64,000 nt of DNA from Polaromonas sp. (lineage in GTDB: Bacteria > Pseudomonadota > Gammaproteobacteria > Burkholderiales > Burkholderiaceae_C), in NCBI GenBank assembly GCA_030654695.1, contig JAURWY010000005.1:1-64000 (forward strand). Direction: 5' to 3'. The notes below the pieces were generated by a model, which did no database searches, had not been told where the DNA came from, and worked only from the letters and a program-made list of their open reading frames with translations. Below, piece after piece: positions 46,919 to 55,604 of the stretch (position 1 is the stretch's first letter; each line of letters begins with the position of its first letter). A program made the position numbers and the translations under genes.

Positions 46919-47790
46919 ACCTTGCGTTCCTCTTTTTTGCCCAACAGTCCTTGCGGTTTGAACAGAATCACGACCATGAAAATAACCAACGCCACGGCAT
47001 CTTTGTAGGCGGGAGAAATATAGGCAGCGGCCAAGTTTTCACAGACGCCGACGATCAATCCGCCCAGCAGCGCACCACGGGAGTTGTTGAAGCCGCCGAT
47101 GATGGCTGCAAAAAATGCCTTGGTGCCCAGCCCTTCACCCATGTCGAACTTGGCCAGATAGGTCGGCGTGACCAGCATCGCTGCGGCAACCGCCAGCACC
47201 GCATTGATGGCGAAGGTGTAGAAAATCATGCGCGGCACATTGATGCCGAGCACGGACGCACTTTCGGTGTTTTGCGCGACCGCTTGCATGGCACGGCCGG
47301 TGACCGTCTTGGCGAGGAAAGCCTGCGTCGCCATGACAATCACCATCGCCAACGCGAAGGTGCCGATGTCCTGCAAGGTGACGGTCACGCCAGCGATGTT
47401 GTAGATCTTGTCGGCAAACAGGCTGGGAAATGGATGCGCCTCAGCGCTGTACCCTGCCCGCACGCCGTTGCGCATCGCAATCGACAAACCGATGGTGGCC
47501 ACCACGATCGGCATCATGCCGTACTTGAACAGTGGATCGACCACGCCACGCTTGAAGACCCAGCCCAGAAGCAGCACCGCCAGCAACACGGTGCAGACCA
47601 CGCTGACCAGCATGGGCGCACCCAGCGACATGAAACCGAGCAGCATGAAAGCCGGCAACATGACGAATTCGCCTTGAGCGAAATTGATCGTGCCGGAGGC
47701 CTGCCACAGCAAGGTAAAGCCCAGCGCCGCCAGCGCATAAATACTGCCGGTGGCTAGGCCAGATAGGAAAAGTTGGAGGAAGTCGGTCAT
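46915..47790 (-). CDS. livH: Branched-chain-type ABC transporter permease LivH (system 2)
   Basis: A 291-residue permease: GLATGSIYALAALGFTLLW, NFAQGEFVMLPAFMLLG, AQNTESASVLGINVPRMIF, AIIGGFNNSRGALLGGLIVG. The ATG at 47788-47790 begins MTDFLQLFLSGLATG; the longer frame to 47835 is less likely. No strong Shine-Dalgarno is visible. The binding-protein gene lies 72 nt upstream. Confidence 0.9.
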   Translation of the reverse strand: MTDFLQLFLSGLATGSIYALAALGFTLLWQASGTINFAQGEFVMLPAFMLLGFMSLGAPMLVSVVCTVLLAVLLLGWVFKRGVVDPLFKYGMMPIVVATIGLSIAMRNGVRAGYSAEAHPFPSLFADKIYNIAGVTVTLQDIGTFALAMVIVMATQAFLAKTVTGRAMQAVAQNTESASVLGINVPRMIFYTFAINAVLAVAAAMLVTPTYLAKFDMGEGLGTKAFFAAIIGGFNNSRGALLGGLIVGVCENLAAAYISPAYKDAVALVIFMVVILFKPQGLLGKKEERKV

Positions 47791-47862
47791 GGCATTTGGA
47801 GAAGCTGGCAATTGGCGGATGCACCGACGCCGCAAGGCGAAGGTGCATTCAAAGCATGTTTT

Positions 47863-49050
47863 TTATTTCTTGGCAGGAGCCGCTTTGGTGGCTGCGCCAC
47901 CGATCGGTCCACCCAGCGGCGGCAGCGTCGCCACCACCACCTGTTGGCCGTTCTTCACTTCGATCATGAAGCTCTCGCGGTCCAAGTCGCCCTTGCTGTC
48001 AAAAGCCACATCCATCAGCACGCCCGGATGGTCGGCGGCGCGAACTTTCAAGGTGTGCAGCACATCGGCCACGGCCTTGCGGTCCAGCTTGCCGGTCTTC
48101 TCAATAGCCGCCTTCAAAATGTAGACGCCAGAATAGCCTTTCATGCCATTGTGATCAGAGATGTACTTGAACTCTTTCTCGAACTTGGAGCGAAAAGCGC
48201 GCACAGCTGGCAACGGCGCGTCCACCGTCAAACCCACGTGGGCGACGGCACCATTGGCTGCATCACCCGCCAGCTCGATGACTTTTTGGCCGGTCAAAGT
48301 GGTCTCGCCAATGATCGGTTTGGTCCAGCCTTGCTTGCGCAATTCGCGTAGCAAACGAGCGGACTCTTCTTCATTCGAATAGACAAATACCCCATCAGCG
48401 TTGCTTTGCTTCGAACGCAGCACCGCTGCGGAGAAGTCGACTTGGCTCGGCTCGGTTGAAATTTCGGCGACAACCTTCGTTGATGAACTGGCCAAGGCCT
48501 TCTTGATCATGTCGAGACCGCCCTTGCCAAAGTCGTTGTTCACGTAAATGATGGCAATGCTTTTGAGTTTGGCCTGGTCGCTGATGTAGCGCGCCACTTT
48601 GGGCATGGCGGTGGCCTGCGTAAAGCTGGTGCGAAAGATGAACGGATTGCCTTGCTCGGTGATGCTGGCCGCCTCACCGCCCGTGAAGTTGGGAACACCG
48701 GCGCGGCGTGACTCCGCCATGCTGACCATGATGGAGCCTGAAAAGACCGGGCCGAAAATAGCGAAGACATCGTCATCAATGGCTTTTTGCGTCAGACCCT
48801 TGGCCACGCCCGGGTTGCTCTGGGTGTCGGCCGTGGTGGTCTGGATTTTTTTGCCCAGAATGCCACCCGCTGCGTTGATCTCTTTGACAGCCAGTTCGAC
48901 GCCGTTTTTAAAGTTGGTACCCGCAGAGGCACCGCCGCCAGACAACTCGACGATGTTGGCAATTTTGATCACGCTTTGGGCGAAACCGGCTGTGCTGGCC
49001 GTTGCAATAGCGCAGGCGGCCAGCAGTTTCAGGGTGAATCGTTTGTTCAT
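47863..49050 (-). CDS. Liv-type ABC transporter substrate-binding protein (system 2)
   Basis: A 395-residue periplasmic receptor with a clear Sec signal (MNKRFTLKLLAACAIATAST, ending AGFAQ). The peripla_BP_6 fold shows VIKIANIVELSGGGASAGTN, FAIFGPVFSGSIMVSMAES and VDFSAAVLRSKQSNADGVFV. GGAG precedes ATG 49048-49050. It is first in the operon that includes quiC and pca genes and is divergent from the IclR regulator, which points to uptake of quinate, shikimate or protocatechuate. Confidence 0.9.
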   Translation of the reverse strand: MNKRFTLKLLAACAIATASTAGFAQSVIKIANIVELSGGGASAGTNFKNGVELAVKEINAAGGILGKKIQTTTADTQSNPGVAKGLTQKAIDDDVFAIFGPVFSGSIMVSMAESRRAGVPNFTGGEAASITEQGNPFIFRTSFTQATAMPKVARYISDQAKLKSIAIIYVNNDFGKGGLDMIKKALASSSTKVVAEISTEPSQVDFSAAVLRSKQSNADGVFVYSNEEESARLLRELRKQGWTKPIIGETTLTGQKVIELAGDAANGAVAHVGLTVDAPLPAVRAFRSKFEKEFKYISDHNGMKGYSGVYILKAAIEKTGKLDRKAVADVLHTLKVRAADHPGVLMDVAFDSKGDLDRESFMIEVKNGQQVVVATLPPLGGPIGGAATKAAPAKK

Positions 49051-49155
49051 TTGTATCTCCTTCATGTGGGGGGGGAAACCATGGTCATCAGCAGAGTTCT
49101 GATCGGTCCGAACTTTAGCTGTTCAGCGCCGAAGCCATTGTATAAAAACCATAAT

Positions 49156-49193
49156 GTGAGCGATTAACGCACGGTAATGTGCGATAGTCGAAC
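49156..49193. promoter_or_regulatory. PcaU/PobR-like IclR operator sites
   Basis: The minus strand reads GTTCGACTATCGCAC at 49179-49193, close to the PcaU/PobR operator GTTCGATAATCGCAC as I know it. GTGAGCGATTAACGCAC (49156-49172) is a second, inverted copy of the GCGAT-TNN-CGCAC type. Both lie between the divergent binding-protein operon and iclR gene, 34 nt before the iclR start. This supports control by the adjacent IclR protein. Confidence 0.72.
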
Positions 49194-49226
49194 GAAACTG
49201 GGGTTTAACCCCGTCAAATAAAAACC

Positions 49227-50015
49227 ATGAATCCACCCGAAACCACCCACATCCGCCCCGCTTTGGACAAACGGGATTGGATCGCCGGCCTTGAAAAAGG
49301 CCTGTCGGTGATGGAGAGTTTTGACGATGCCAACCCGCGCATGACCGCCAGCCAGGCAGGGCTGCGCTGCGGCATCACACGGACGGCTGCACGCCGGTAC
49401 TTGCTGACGCTGGAGCATCTGGGTTACGTTGCCACCGACGGCAAATTGTTCTGGCTGACGCCGCGGGTGCTGAGAATGGGCCAGTCTTACCTCGAGTCAG
49501 CGCGGCTGCCGCGCATCGTGCAACCGTTTTTGCAACGCGTCACCGCTGGCACACAAGAAAGCGCTTTTGTCAGCGTGATGGACGGCGACGACATCGTCTA
49601 CATCGCCCGCAACGGCTCGAACCGCATCATGAACACCGGCTACGTGCTCGGCGCACGGGTGCAAGCGCAGGTCACTGCCGCAGGGCTGCTACTGCTGGCC
49701 TTGCGTGGCCCCGACTGGGTTGAAGCCTGGCTGACCCACAACACCCTGAGCACCTACACCTCGCACACCATTGCCAGCAAGGAGCGCTTACGCATCGAAC
49801 TGGCCCGCGTGCGGGCGCAAGGTTGGGCGCTGTCAGAGCAGCAACTCGAACTCAACTACCGCGGCATCGCCGTGCCGCTACGCGACCGGCACGGTCAGGT
49901 CATGGGTGCGCTGAGTGTGACCATGCCGATGGGCCACGAGTCGAGCGAAGACGCCATTCGGCGCGTGCTGAATGTGCTGAGCGAAACGGCGCAAGGGATG
50001 CGCCATTTGGTCTGA
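49227..50015 (+). CDS. IclR-family regulator, PcaR/PcaU type
   Basis: A 262-residue regulator. The N-terminal HTH is MTASQAGLRCGITRTAARRY with LTLEHLGYVATDGKLFWLTP as the wing. The C-terminal effector domain includes SAFVSVMDGDDIVYIARNGS, QVTAAGLLLLAL and QLELNYRGIAVPLRDRHGQV, the pattern of the PcaR/PcaU/PobR subgroup that senses protocatechuate or 3-oxoadipate-type ligands. It is divergent from the transporter-quiC-pca operon with operator-like sites in between. It probably activates that operon. Confidence 0.88.
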   Translation: MNPPETTHIRPALDKRDWIAGLEKGLSVMESFDDANPRMTASQAGLRCGITRTAARRYLLTLEHLGYVATDGKLFWLTPRVLRMGQSYLESARLPRIVQPFLQRVTAGTQESAFVSVMDGDDIVYIARNGSNRIMNTGYVLGARVQAQVTAAGLLLLALRGPDWVEAWLTHNTLSTYTSHTIASKERLRIELARVRAQGWALSEQQLELNYRGIAVPLRDRHGQVMGALSVTMPMGHESSEDAIRRVLNVLSETAQGMRHLV

Positions 50016-50017
50016 GA

Positions 50018-52417
50018 TCACTGCTGCATCAACGCCCAAACCCGGGCTGACGACAGCGGCATTTGCAGCAGCGGCGCTTTAGCCGCCATGCCAGCGCGGG
50101 CCAGCGCATCGGCCACCGCATTGACCACCGTCGGACCCGCGCCAATGGTGCCGAGTTCGCCCACACCTTTGACGCCGAGCGGGTTGTTCAGGCACGGCAC
50201 CGAGGTGTCCATCTCGGTCTTGAAGACCGGTGAATCTTCCGCCCGTGGCGCAACGTAGTCCATCAAACTGCCGGTCAAAGGCTGGCCAGTTTCGCGGTCA
50301 TAAACCACTTGCTCGTAAAGCGCTTGACCGATGCCTTGAACCGCGCCGCCGTCAAGTTGACCGCGCACAATCATCGGGTTCACCACCCGTCCGACATCGT
50401 TGACCGAGGCGTAAGCCACCACCGCCACGCGACCCGTCATTGGGTCGATTTCGACCTCGCTGATGTGGCAACCGTTGGGCCAACTCGGTCCACTCGCCGC
50501 AGAGGTCGAGTTCATGAAAATACGGCTCTCTGCTTGCCGGCCTGCCAGCGCAAAAATGTCGGTGCTCAGGTCCGTGCCGATCACTTGCAGGCGGCCGTTG
50601 CGGTACTCGATGTCAGCCGCTGAGGCTTCAAACTCCAGTGCCGCCAGACGCTTGGCTTCGGCGATGGTGCGGTCAGCGCCGACGCGCATGGCTGAGCCGC
50701 CGGTGAACAGCGAGCGCGAACCTGCGCTGCCAAAACCATCGCCACGATCAGTGTCGCCCAGCACCACGCGGACTTGTTCAATCGGCACGCCAAAGGCGTC
50801 CACCACCAACTGCGCAAGCGAGGTCAAGATGCCCTGCCCCATGCCGTTGACGGCTGAGAAAACCTCGATCATGCCGTCGGCTTGCACCGCCACCGTGACG
50901 GTTTCTTCAAGTGCATTACCGCCCGTCCACTCTAAAAAAGTAGCGATACCTTGGCCGCGCAACAAGCCGCGTTGGGCCGAGTCTGCCGCGCGCGCCGCGA
51001 AACCAGACCAGTCGGCCAGCACCAGGGCTTGATCCATGATGGATTCAAACTGACCACAGTCGTAGGTCTGACCCATCGGGTTTTTGTAGGGCATTTGGGC
51101 AGGCGCAATGAAGTTGCGACGGCGCAGTTCTACGCGGTCAATGCCGGTCTGCCGTGCGGCTTCATCCATCAAGCGCTCCATGCTGAAGATCGCTTCAGGA
51201 CGGCCCGCGCCGCGGTAAGCGCCAATCGGCGAAGTGTTGGTCAACACCGCCTTGAAATGGAAATCGATGGTCTGGATGTCGTAGACACTGGTTTGTACCC
51301 AGGGGCCAATCATGAGTTGAATGGCAGCACCGGTGCCGGTGGCGTAGGCGCCAATATTGGCCTTGGAAGCGACCCGCAACGCGAGAATTTTACCCGTGGC
51401 GTCAAGCGCCAATTCAGCCTGCGTCTGCAAATCGCGGCCATGCAGCGCAGAGATGAATTCTTCGCTGCGGTCGGCGACCCACTTGATCGGTCGCTGCAGC
51501 GCAAGGGCGCAAAAAGCAATCGTCAAATCTTCCGGGTAAACGCCGGTTTTCATGCCGAAGCCGCCCCCCACATCGCCTACCACCACGCGCACATCGGCGC
51601 GCTCGATGCCCAGCAAATCACAGACTGAATTGCGCACGCCTGACGGCATTTGCGAGCTCATGCGAATCGTCAGACGGCCGGTCGCCGGATCCGAATGGGC
51701 CAGCACCGTGCGTGGCTCCAGACTCAGCGCCGACAAGCGTTGATTGACGATGTCGAGCTTGACCACATGCGCGGCTTTGGCAAAAGCCTCGGCGGTGGCC
51801 GGAACGCTGCCATAGCGCGTTTCACCGGCGATGTTGTCAACCGCCTTGTCGTTCAGCACGGGAGCGTCGGCGGCCGTGGCATCGTCCAAATTCACCAGCA
51901 CAGGCAACTCGGCGTAGTCAATCTCAATCGCCTCAGCCGCATCACGCGCTTGCGCCAAGGTGAGCGCCACCACGGCAACCACCGCTTCACCGACAAAGCG
52001 CACCCGCTCATGCGCCAGCGCACGGCGTTCAGGGGCAGCACAAGGCAGCGGGTCAATTCGCTTGAAAACAGAACCCGGAATCGGCTTCACGCCAGCCGCC
52101 ACCAGATCAGCACCGGTGACAATTTTCAGGACCCCGGGCATGGCCGAAGCGGCCGCGATGTCGAGCGAAACAATCCGGGCGTGCGGGTACGGCGAGCGCA
52201 AAAAGTACACATGAACCTGGTCATCGGGGCTGACGTCAGCCGTGAACTGGCCGGCGCCGATCAGCAGTTTGTCGTCTTCAAGACGCTTGACCGACTGGCC
52301 ACTGCCAAAGCGGGCGGGCGACTCAGCGTTGGATGATGAAAATGAGGTATCAGCAGAGAATGAGGTGCTTGACGTCAAGGCAAATCCAAAAAGTTGTCGT
52401 AGCGGGCGCAAAAACAA
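50018..52417 (-). CDS. Xanthine dehydrogenase/CO dehydrogenase family molybdopterin-binding subunit (orphan)
   Basis: A large molybdenum hydroxylase subunit of 799 residues. It has the CoxL/XdhB core: GSGQSVKRLEDDKLLIGAGQ near the start, VGDVGGGFGMKTGVYPEDLT, SPIGAYRGAGRPEAIFSMER and KGVGELGTIGAGPTVVNAV near the end. The medium FAD and small [2Fe-2S] subunits, normally adjacent, are missing. The start is tentative: TTG 52415-52417 with AGG just upstream and no suitable ATG. The residues before the fold (SSTSFSADTSFSSS) are low complexity. It may pair with subunits encoded elsewhere. Confidence 0.85.
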   Translation of the reverse strand: MFLRPLRQLFGFALTSSTSFSADTSFSSSNAESPARFGSGQSVKRLEDDKLLIGAGQFTADVSPDDQVHVYFLRSPYPHARIVSLDIAAASAMPGVLKIVTGADLVAAGVKPIPGSVFKRIDPLPCAAPERRALAHERVRFVGEAVVAVVALTLAQARDAAEAIEIDYAELPVLVNLDDATAADAPVLNDKAVDNIAGETRYGSVPATAEAFAKAAHVVKLDIVNQRLSALSLEPRTVLAHSDPATGRLTIRMSSQMPSGVRNSVCDLLGIERADVRVVVGDVGGGFGMKTGVYPEDLTIAFCALALQRPIKWVADRSEEFISALHGRDLQTQAELALDATGKILALRVASKANIGAYATGTGAAIQLMIGPWVQTSVYDIQTIDFHFKAVLTNTSPIGAYRGAGRPEAIFSMERLMDEAARQTGIDRVELRRRNFIAPAQMPYKNPMGQTYDCGQFESIMDQALVLADWSGFAARAADSAQRGLLRGQGIATFLEWTGGNALEETVTVAVQADGMIEVFSAVNGMGQGILTSLAQLVVDAFGVPIEQVRVVLGDTDRGDGFGSAGSRSLFTGGSAMRVGADRTIAEAKRLAALEFEASAADIEYRNGRLQVIGTDLSTDIFALAGRQAESRIFMNSTSAASGPSWPNGCHISEVEIDPMTGRVAVVAYASVNDVGRVVNPMIVRGQLDGGAVQGIGQALYEQVVYDRETGQPLTGSLMDYVAPRAEDSPVFKTEMDTSVPCLNNPLGVKGVGELGTIGAGPTVVNAVADALARAGMAAKAPLLQMPLSSARVWALMQQ

Positions 52418-52433
52418 GGCACCTGCCGGAAGT

Positions 52434-52468
52434 AAAAAAATCCGGCGCCACTTAAAAATGGCACCGGA
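52434..52468 (-). terminator. Intrinsic terminator of the tctC-like gene (minus strand)
   Basis: Read on the minus strand, TCCGGTGCCA pairs with TGGCGCCGGA (plus-strand arms 52441-52450 and 52459-52468, one G-U type mismatch) and runs into seven T residues (plus-strand A-run 52434-52440). It separates the Bug/TctC gene from the molybdopterin subunit gene and ends only about 16 nt before the latter's proposed start. Confidence 0.88.
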
Positions 52469-52502
52469 CTTTGATGTTAGCGCAAGCTAAGCCCGCCATC
52501 GA

Positions 52503-53480
52503 TCATCCTGCGGTGGTGACCTTGGCTTCCTTGATCACTTTGGCCCATTTGGCCTGCTCGGTCTTGATAAATTCGGCAAAACGCTCGGTCGAACCGCCGC
52601 CGTCTTCAGCACCGTATTGCTCGAACTTGTCCATCACATCAGACATCGCCATGACGCGGTTGATGTCGTCGTTCATGCGCTTGGCCATCGCCTGCGGCAG
52701 CTTGCCCGGGCCGACCAAACCGTACCAAGTGGTGGCGTCAAAACCCGTGAAGCCTGACTCGTCCATGGTCGGCACGTTGGGGTGGCCTTTGGCCCGTTTG
52801 GTGCGGGTTTGAGCCAGCGCAATCGCCTTGCCGCTTTTGACATGCGGCGTGGCCGAGGTCATGGTTTCAAAGCAGTAATTCACCTGCCCACCGATCAGGT
52901 CGACCAAAGCCGGGCCCGAGCCTTTGTAAGGCACATGCAGCGCGTCAATACCGGCGCGCAGCTTGAACATTTCAAGCGCCAAGTGCTGGGCCGAACCCCC
53001 GCCAGCCGAGGCAAAGCTGATGTTGCCGGGGTTCTTCTTGCACAACTCGACCAAGTCTTTGACCGTTTTAGCTGGCTGGGCTTCATTGCAAATCAACAGG
53101 TTCGGCGTCACGCCAACCAGCGCAATCGGCACGAAGTCGCGTTCGACCACGTAGCCGAGCTTGGGCACCAGACTGGGCGCCAGCGCGTGGCTGTTGATGT
53201 GCGCCATCAGCAAGGTGTTGCCGTCGCTGGCTTGTTTAGAAACATAGTCGGCTGCAATCACACCAGCGGCACCGGCCTTGTTCTCAATGATGATGGAGGT
53301 GTTCCACATGACCGAGAGCTTTTGCCCGACCACCCGCGCCAGCGCATCGGTACCACCGCCCGGCGGAAAACCAACGACGATGCGGATCGGCCCGTTGGGC
53401 AAGGTTTGCGCCTTCAGCATGGGCGCGGCCACCAAGGCCGCACCGGCGACGGCACTGCTCACAAAAGTTCTGCGTTGCAT
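52503..53480 (-). CDS. Bug/TctC-family tripartite tricarboxylate transporter binding protein
   Basis: A 325-residue periplasmic receptor of the Bug family, hugely expanded in Burkholderiales. The signal MQRRTFVSSAVAGAALVAAP has a twin-Arg start. The mature protein shows IRIVVGFPPGGGTDALARVV, IIENKAGAAGVIAADYV, and HVPYKGSGPALVDLIGGQVN. The TctAB membrane proteins are not encoded nearby. It follows the aminotransferase gene by 36 nt and ends at a strong terminator. The ligand is a carboxylic acid, not determinable here. Confidence 0.92.
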   Translation of the reverse strand: MQRRTFVSSAVAGAALVAAPMLKAQTLPNGPIRIVVGFPPGGGTDALARVVGQKLSVMWNTSIIIENKAGAAGVIAADYVSKQASDGNTLLMAHINSHALAPSLVPKLGYVVERDFVPIALVGVTPNLLICNEAQPAKTVKDLVELCKKNPGNISFASAGGGSAQHLALEMFKLRAGIDALHVPYKGSGPALVDLIGGQVNYCFETMTSATPHVKSGKAIALAQTRTKRAKGHPNVPTMDESGFTGFDATTWYGLVGPGKLPQAMAKRMNDDINRVMAMSDVMDKFEQYGAEDGGGSTERFAEFIKTEQAKWAKVIKEAKVTTAG

Positions 53481-53516
53481 GGTTGTCTCCGACTTTGTTT
53501 CAAGGACTCATCAAAC

Positions 53517-54737
53517 TCAGGCGGCCTTGCGAGTCGGCACCGCCGCCGCATGACTTGAAAAATAATCCATCGCCGCCTGCACGCCCGAGCCGGCGAGCTT
53601 GACGCCGGCCAGCTTCAAGCCCATCTCGCAACCTGCCAGCGCCGCCATCAGCGTCAGGTCATTGCTGTCACCCAAGTGGCCGATGCGGAACATCTTGCCC
53701 TTGATCTTGCCCAGCCCGGTGCCCAAAGAGCAGTCAAAGCGTTCGTAAATGATCTTGCGGACGGCGTCTGCGTCAACGCCTTCAGGCGTCATCACGCCGG
53801 TCAAAATCGGCGAATACACCGAGGCGTCCGCGCATTGAATCTGCAAGCCCCAAGCCCGCACCGCCGAGCGCACGCCTTCAGCCCAGCGCTGGTGGCGCGC
53901 AAATACCGCGTCCAGCCCGTTCTCGAGCAGCATGTCGCAAGCTTCGCTCAAGGCATAGAGCAAGTTGGTGTTCGGGGTGGTCGGCCAGAAGCCAGTTTTG
54001 TTCATCTCGATAATCTCGTCCCACGCCCAGAAAGCCTTTGGCAGCGTGGCTTTTTGGCTGGCTTCAATGGCCTTGACCGAGAGCGCGTTGAAGCTGATAC
54101 CCGGCGGCAACATCAGGCCTTTTTGCGAACCGCTGATGCTGACGTCTACGCCCCAGTCGTCGTGCCGGTAATCGGCAGAACCGAGGCCAGAGATGGTGTC
54201 GACCAACAGCAGTGCTGGGTGTTTAGCGGCGTCAATGGCTTGGCGCACAGCGGCGATGTTGCTGGTGACACCCGTGGAGGTTTCGTTGTGCACCACGCAA
54301 ACCGCTTTGATGCTGTGGGCTGTGTCGGCCTTCAGCCGCTCTTCAATCAGGTCAGCGCGAACGCCGTGCCGCCAAGCGTCGGGGCCAGGCAAGCCCATCA
54401 CTTCGGTTTTCAGGCCAAGCCGCACGGCCAGCTTGTTCCACAGCGCGGCAAAGTGACCGGTTTCATACATCAGCACATGGTCGCCGGCGCTCAAGGTGTT
54501 GACCAGGGCGGCCTCCCAGGCGCCCGTGCCGGAGGCCGGGTAAATGATCACCGGCTGACGGGTTTTGAAAATGCTCTGAACATCGGCCAGCACCTTGAGC
54601 CCGAGCACCCCGAACTCGGGGCCGCGGTGGTCAATGGTCGGGTAACTCATGGCGCGCAACACGCGGTCAGGGACCGGTGAAGGCCCAGGAATTTGCAAAA
54701 AGTGGCGACCAGTGGGGTGAAAGTCAAGCGTCTGCAT
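53517..54737 (-). CDS. Class V aminotransferase, serine/alanine-glyoxylate type
   Basis: A 406-residue PLP enzyme. The PLP Lys is in SGSQKGLMLPPG and the cofactor Asp in LLLVDTISGLGSADY. Other hallmarks are FLQIPGPSPVPDRVLRAMSY and YPASGTGAWEAALVNTLS. It matches serine-glyoxylate aminotransferase (SgaA). GGAG before ATG 54735-54737 fixes the start. It is divergent from a GntR gene and a fused hydroxyacid dehydrogenase. Together they could oxidise glycolate or a similar acid and aminate the glyoxylate formed. Confidence 0.88.
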   Translation of the reverse strand: MQTLDFHPTGRHFLQIPGPSPVPDRVLRAMSYPTIDHRGPEFGVLGLKVLADVQSIFKTRQPVIIYPASGTGAWEAALVNTLSAGDHVLMYETGHFAALWNKLAVRLGLKTEVMGLPGPDAWRHGVRADLIEERLKADTAHSIKAVCVVHNETSTGVTSNIAAVRQAIDAAKHPALLLVDTISGLGSADYRHDDWGVDVSISGSQKGLMLPPGISFNALSVKAIEASQKATLPKAFWAWDEIIEMNKTGFWPTTPNTNLLYALSEACDMLLENGLDAVFARHQRWAEGVRSAVRAWGLQIQCADASVYSPILTGVMTPEGVDADAVRKIIYERFDCSLGTGLGKIKGKMFRIGHLGDSNDLTLMAALAGCEMGLKLAGVKLAGSGVQAAMDYFSSHAAAVPTRKAA

Positions 54738-54765
54738 GGGAAGGCTCCGTGAATGAGTCTGCATT

Positions 54766-54779
54766 TTTTGCATACAAAA
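54766..54779. promoter_or_regulatory. GntR operator core 1
   Basis: TTTTGCATACAAAA is palindromic around CATA and identical to the 14-bp core at 54873-54886. It lies 29 nt upstream of the aminotransferase start. The first GntR-type site in this divergent region. Confidence 0.75.
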
Positions 54780-54869
54780 TTATTTTGTCAATAGGGCAGA
54801 TATCAGAGAATCTCACAAAAAGATGGTTTAAATCACTTTAAAACGGTTCACTTTGTGTTTGACATCCGG

Positions 54870-54889
54870 AAATTTTGCATACAAAATTT
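54870..54889. promoter_or_regulatory. GntR operator core 2
   Basis: AAATTTTG-CATA-CAAAATTT is a perfect palindrome with 8-bp arms, containing the same 14-bp core as 54766-54779. It ends 4 nt before the ATG of the GntR gene, covering the ribosome-binding region and probably the promoter, as expected for autorepression. Confidence 0.78.
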
Positions 54890-54893
54890 CACC

Positions 54894-55604
54894 ATGAGCG
54901 CTGACATCATTCCCCTGAACCCCACCCCACGATCCGCCCTGCACGAACAAGTGGCGCTGCGCCTGCGTGAAATGTTGGTCGAAAGCCGCATCGCACCGGG
55001 CGCCAAACTCAACGAACGCGAACTCAGCGAGGTCCTGAACGTCTCGCGCACGCCCTTGCGTGAGGCCATCAAGATGCTGGCGGCCGAAGGCTTGGTCGAG
55101 CTGCTGCCGAACCGCGGCGCGATTGCCGTTGAGTTGAGCGAAGCCGATGTGCTCAACACCTTTGAGGTCATGGCCGGACTCGAAGCGCAATCCGGTGAAC
55201 TGGCCGCTGAGCGCATCACAGACGCCGAACTGGTCGAGATCCAGGCCATGCATTACGAAATGCTGGCCGCCTACACACGGCGCGACTTGCCGGCCTATTA
55301 CCGACTCAACTCGGCGATTCATGCCGCCATCAATGCCGCTGCCAAAAACCCGGTGCTGAGCGCCACTTACCGGCAAGTCAATGCGCGGCTGCAGGCGCTG
55401 CGGTTTCGCTCCAACCAAGACGGCGACAAATGGGGCGCCGCGATGAAAGAACACGAGCAAATGATCGACGCCCTGACGCAGCGCAACCCGGCCGCCATGC
55501 GTGCCGTGCTGCTCAGCCACTTGAACCACAAGCGCGACGTGGTGATGGCCCAGCTGGTGCAGCAACGCAAAATTCTTGAAGCCGGCGAAGGAGAGCAAGC
55601 ATGA
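54894..55604 (+). CDS. FadR-type (FCD) GntR transcriptional regulator
   Basis: A 236-residue regulator. The winged helix is LREMLVESRIAPGAKLNERE, LSEVLNVSRTPLREAIKMLA, and the FCD effector domain follows (NTFEVMAGLEAQSGELAAER, with metal-type His in LNSAIHAAINAAAKN and HEQMIDAL). The ATG at 54894 is just after operator core 2; an in-frame ATG at 54855 would place the operator within the gene. It overlaps the following dehydrogenase start by 4 bp, so both are co-translated and likely derepressed by a hydroxyacid or oxoacid. Confidence 0.9.
   Translation: MSADIIPLNPTPRSALHEQVALRLREMLVESRIAPGAKLNERELSEVLNVSRTPLREAIKMLAAEGLVELLPNRGAIAVELSEADVLNTFEVMAGLEAQSGELAAERITDAELVEIQAMHYEMLAAYTRRDLPAYYRLNSAIHAAINAAAKNPVLSATYRQVNARLQALRFRSNQDGDKWGAAMKEHEQMIDALTQRNPAAMRAVLLSHLNHKRDVVMAQLVQQRKILEAGEGEQA

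Noticed and set aside
53676-54680. A 334-codon plus-strand frame opposite the aminotransferase gene
   Set aside because: The minus-strand product has the complete PLP-enzyme motif set; the plus frame shows no family features.
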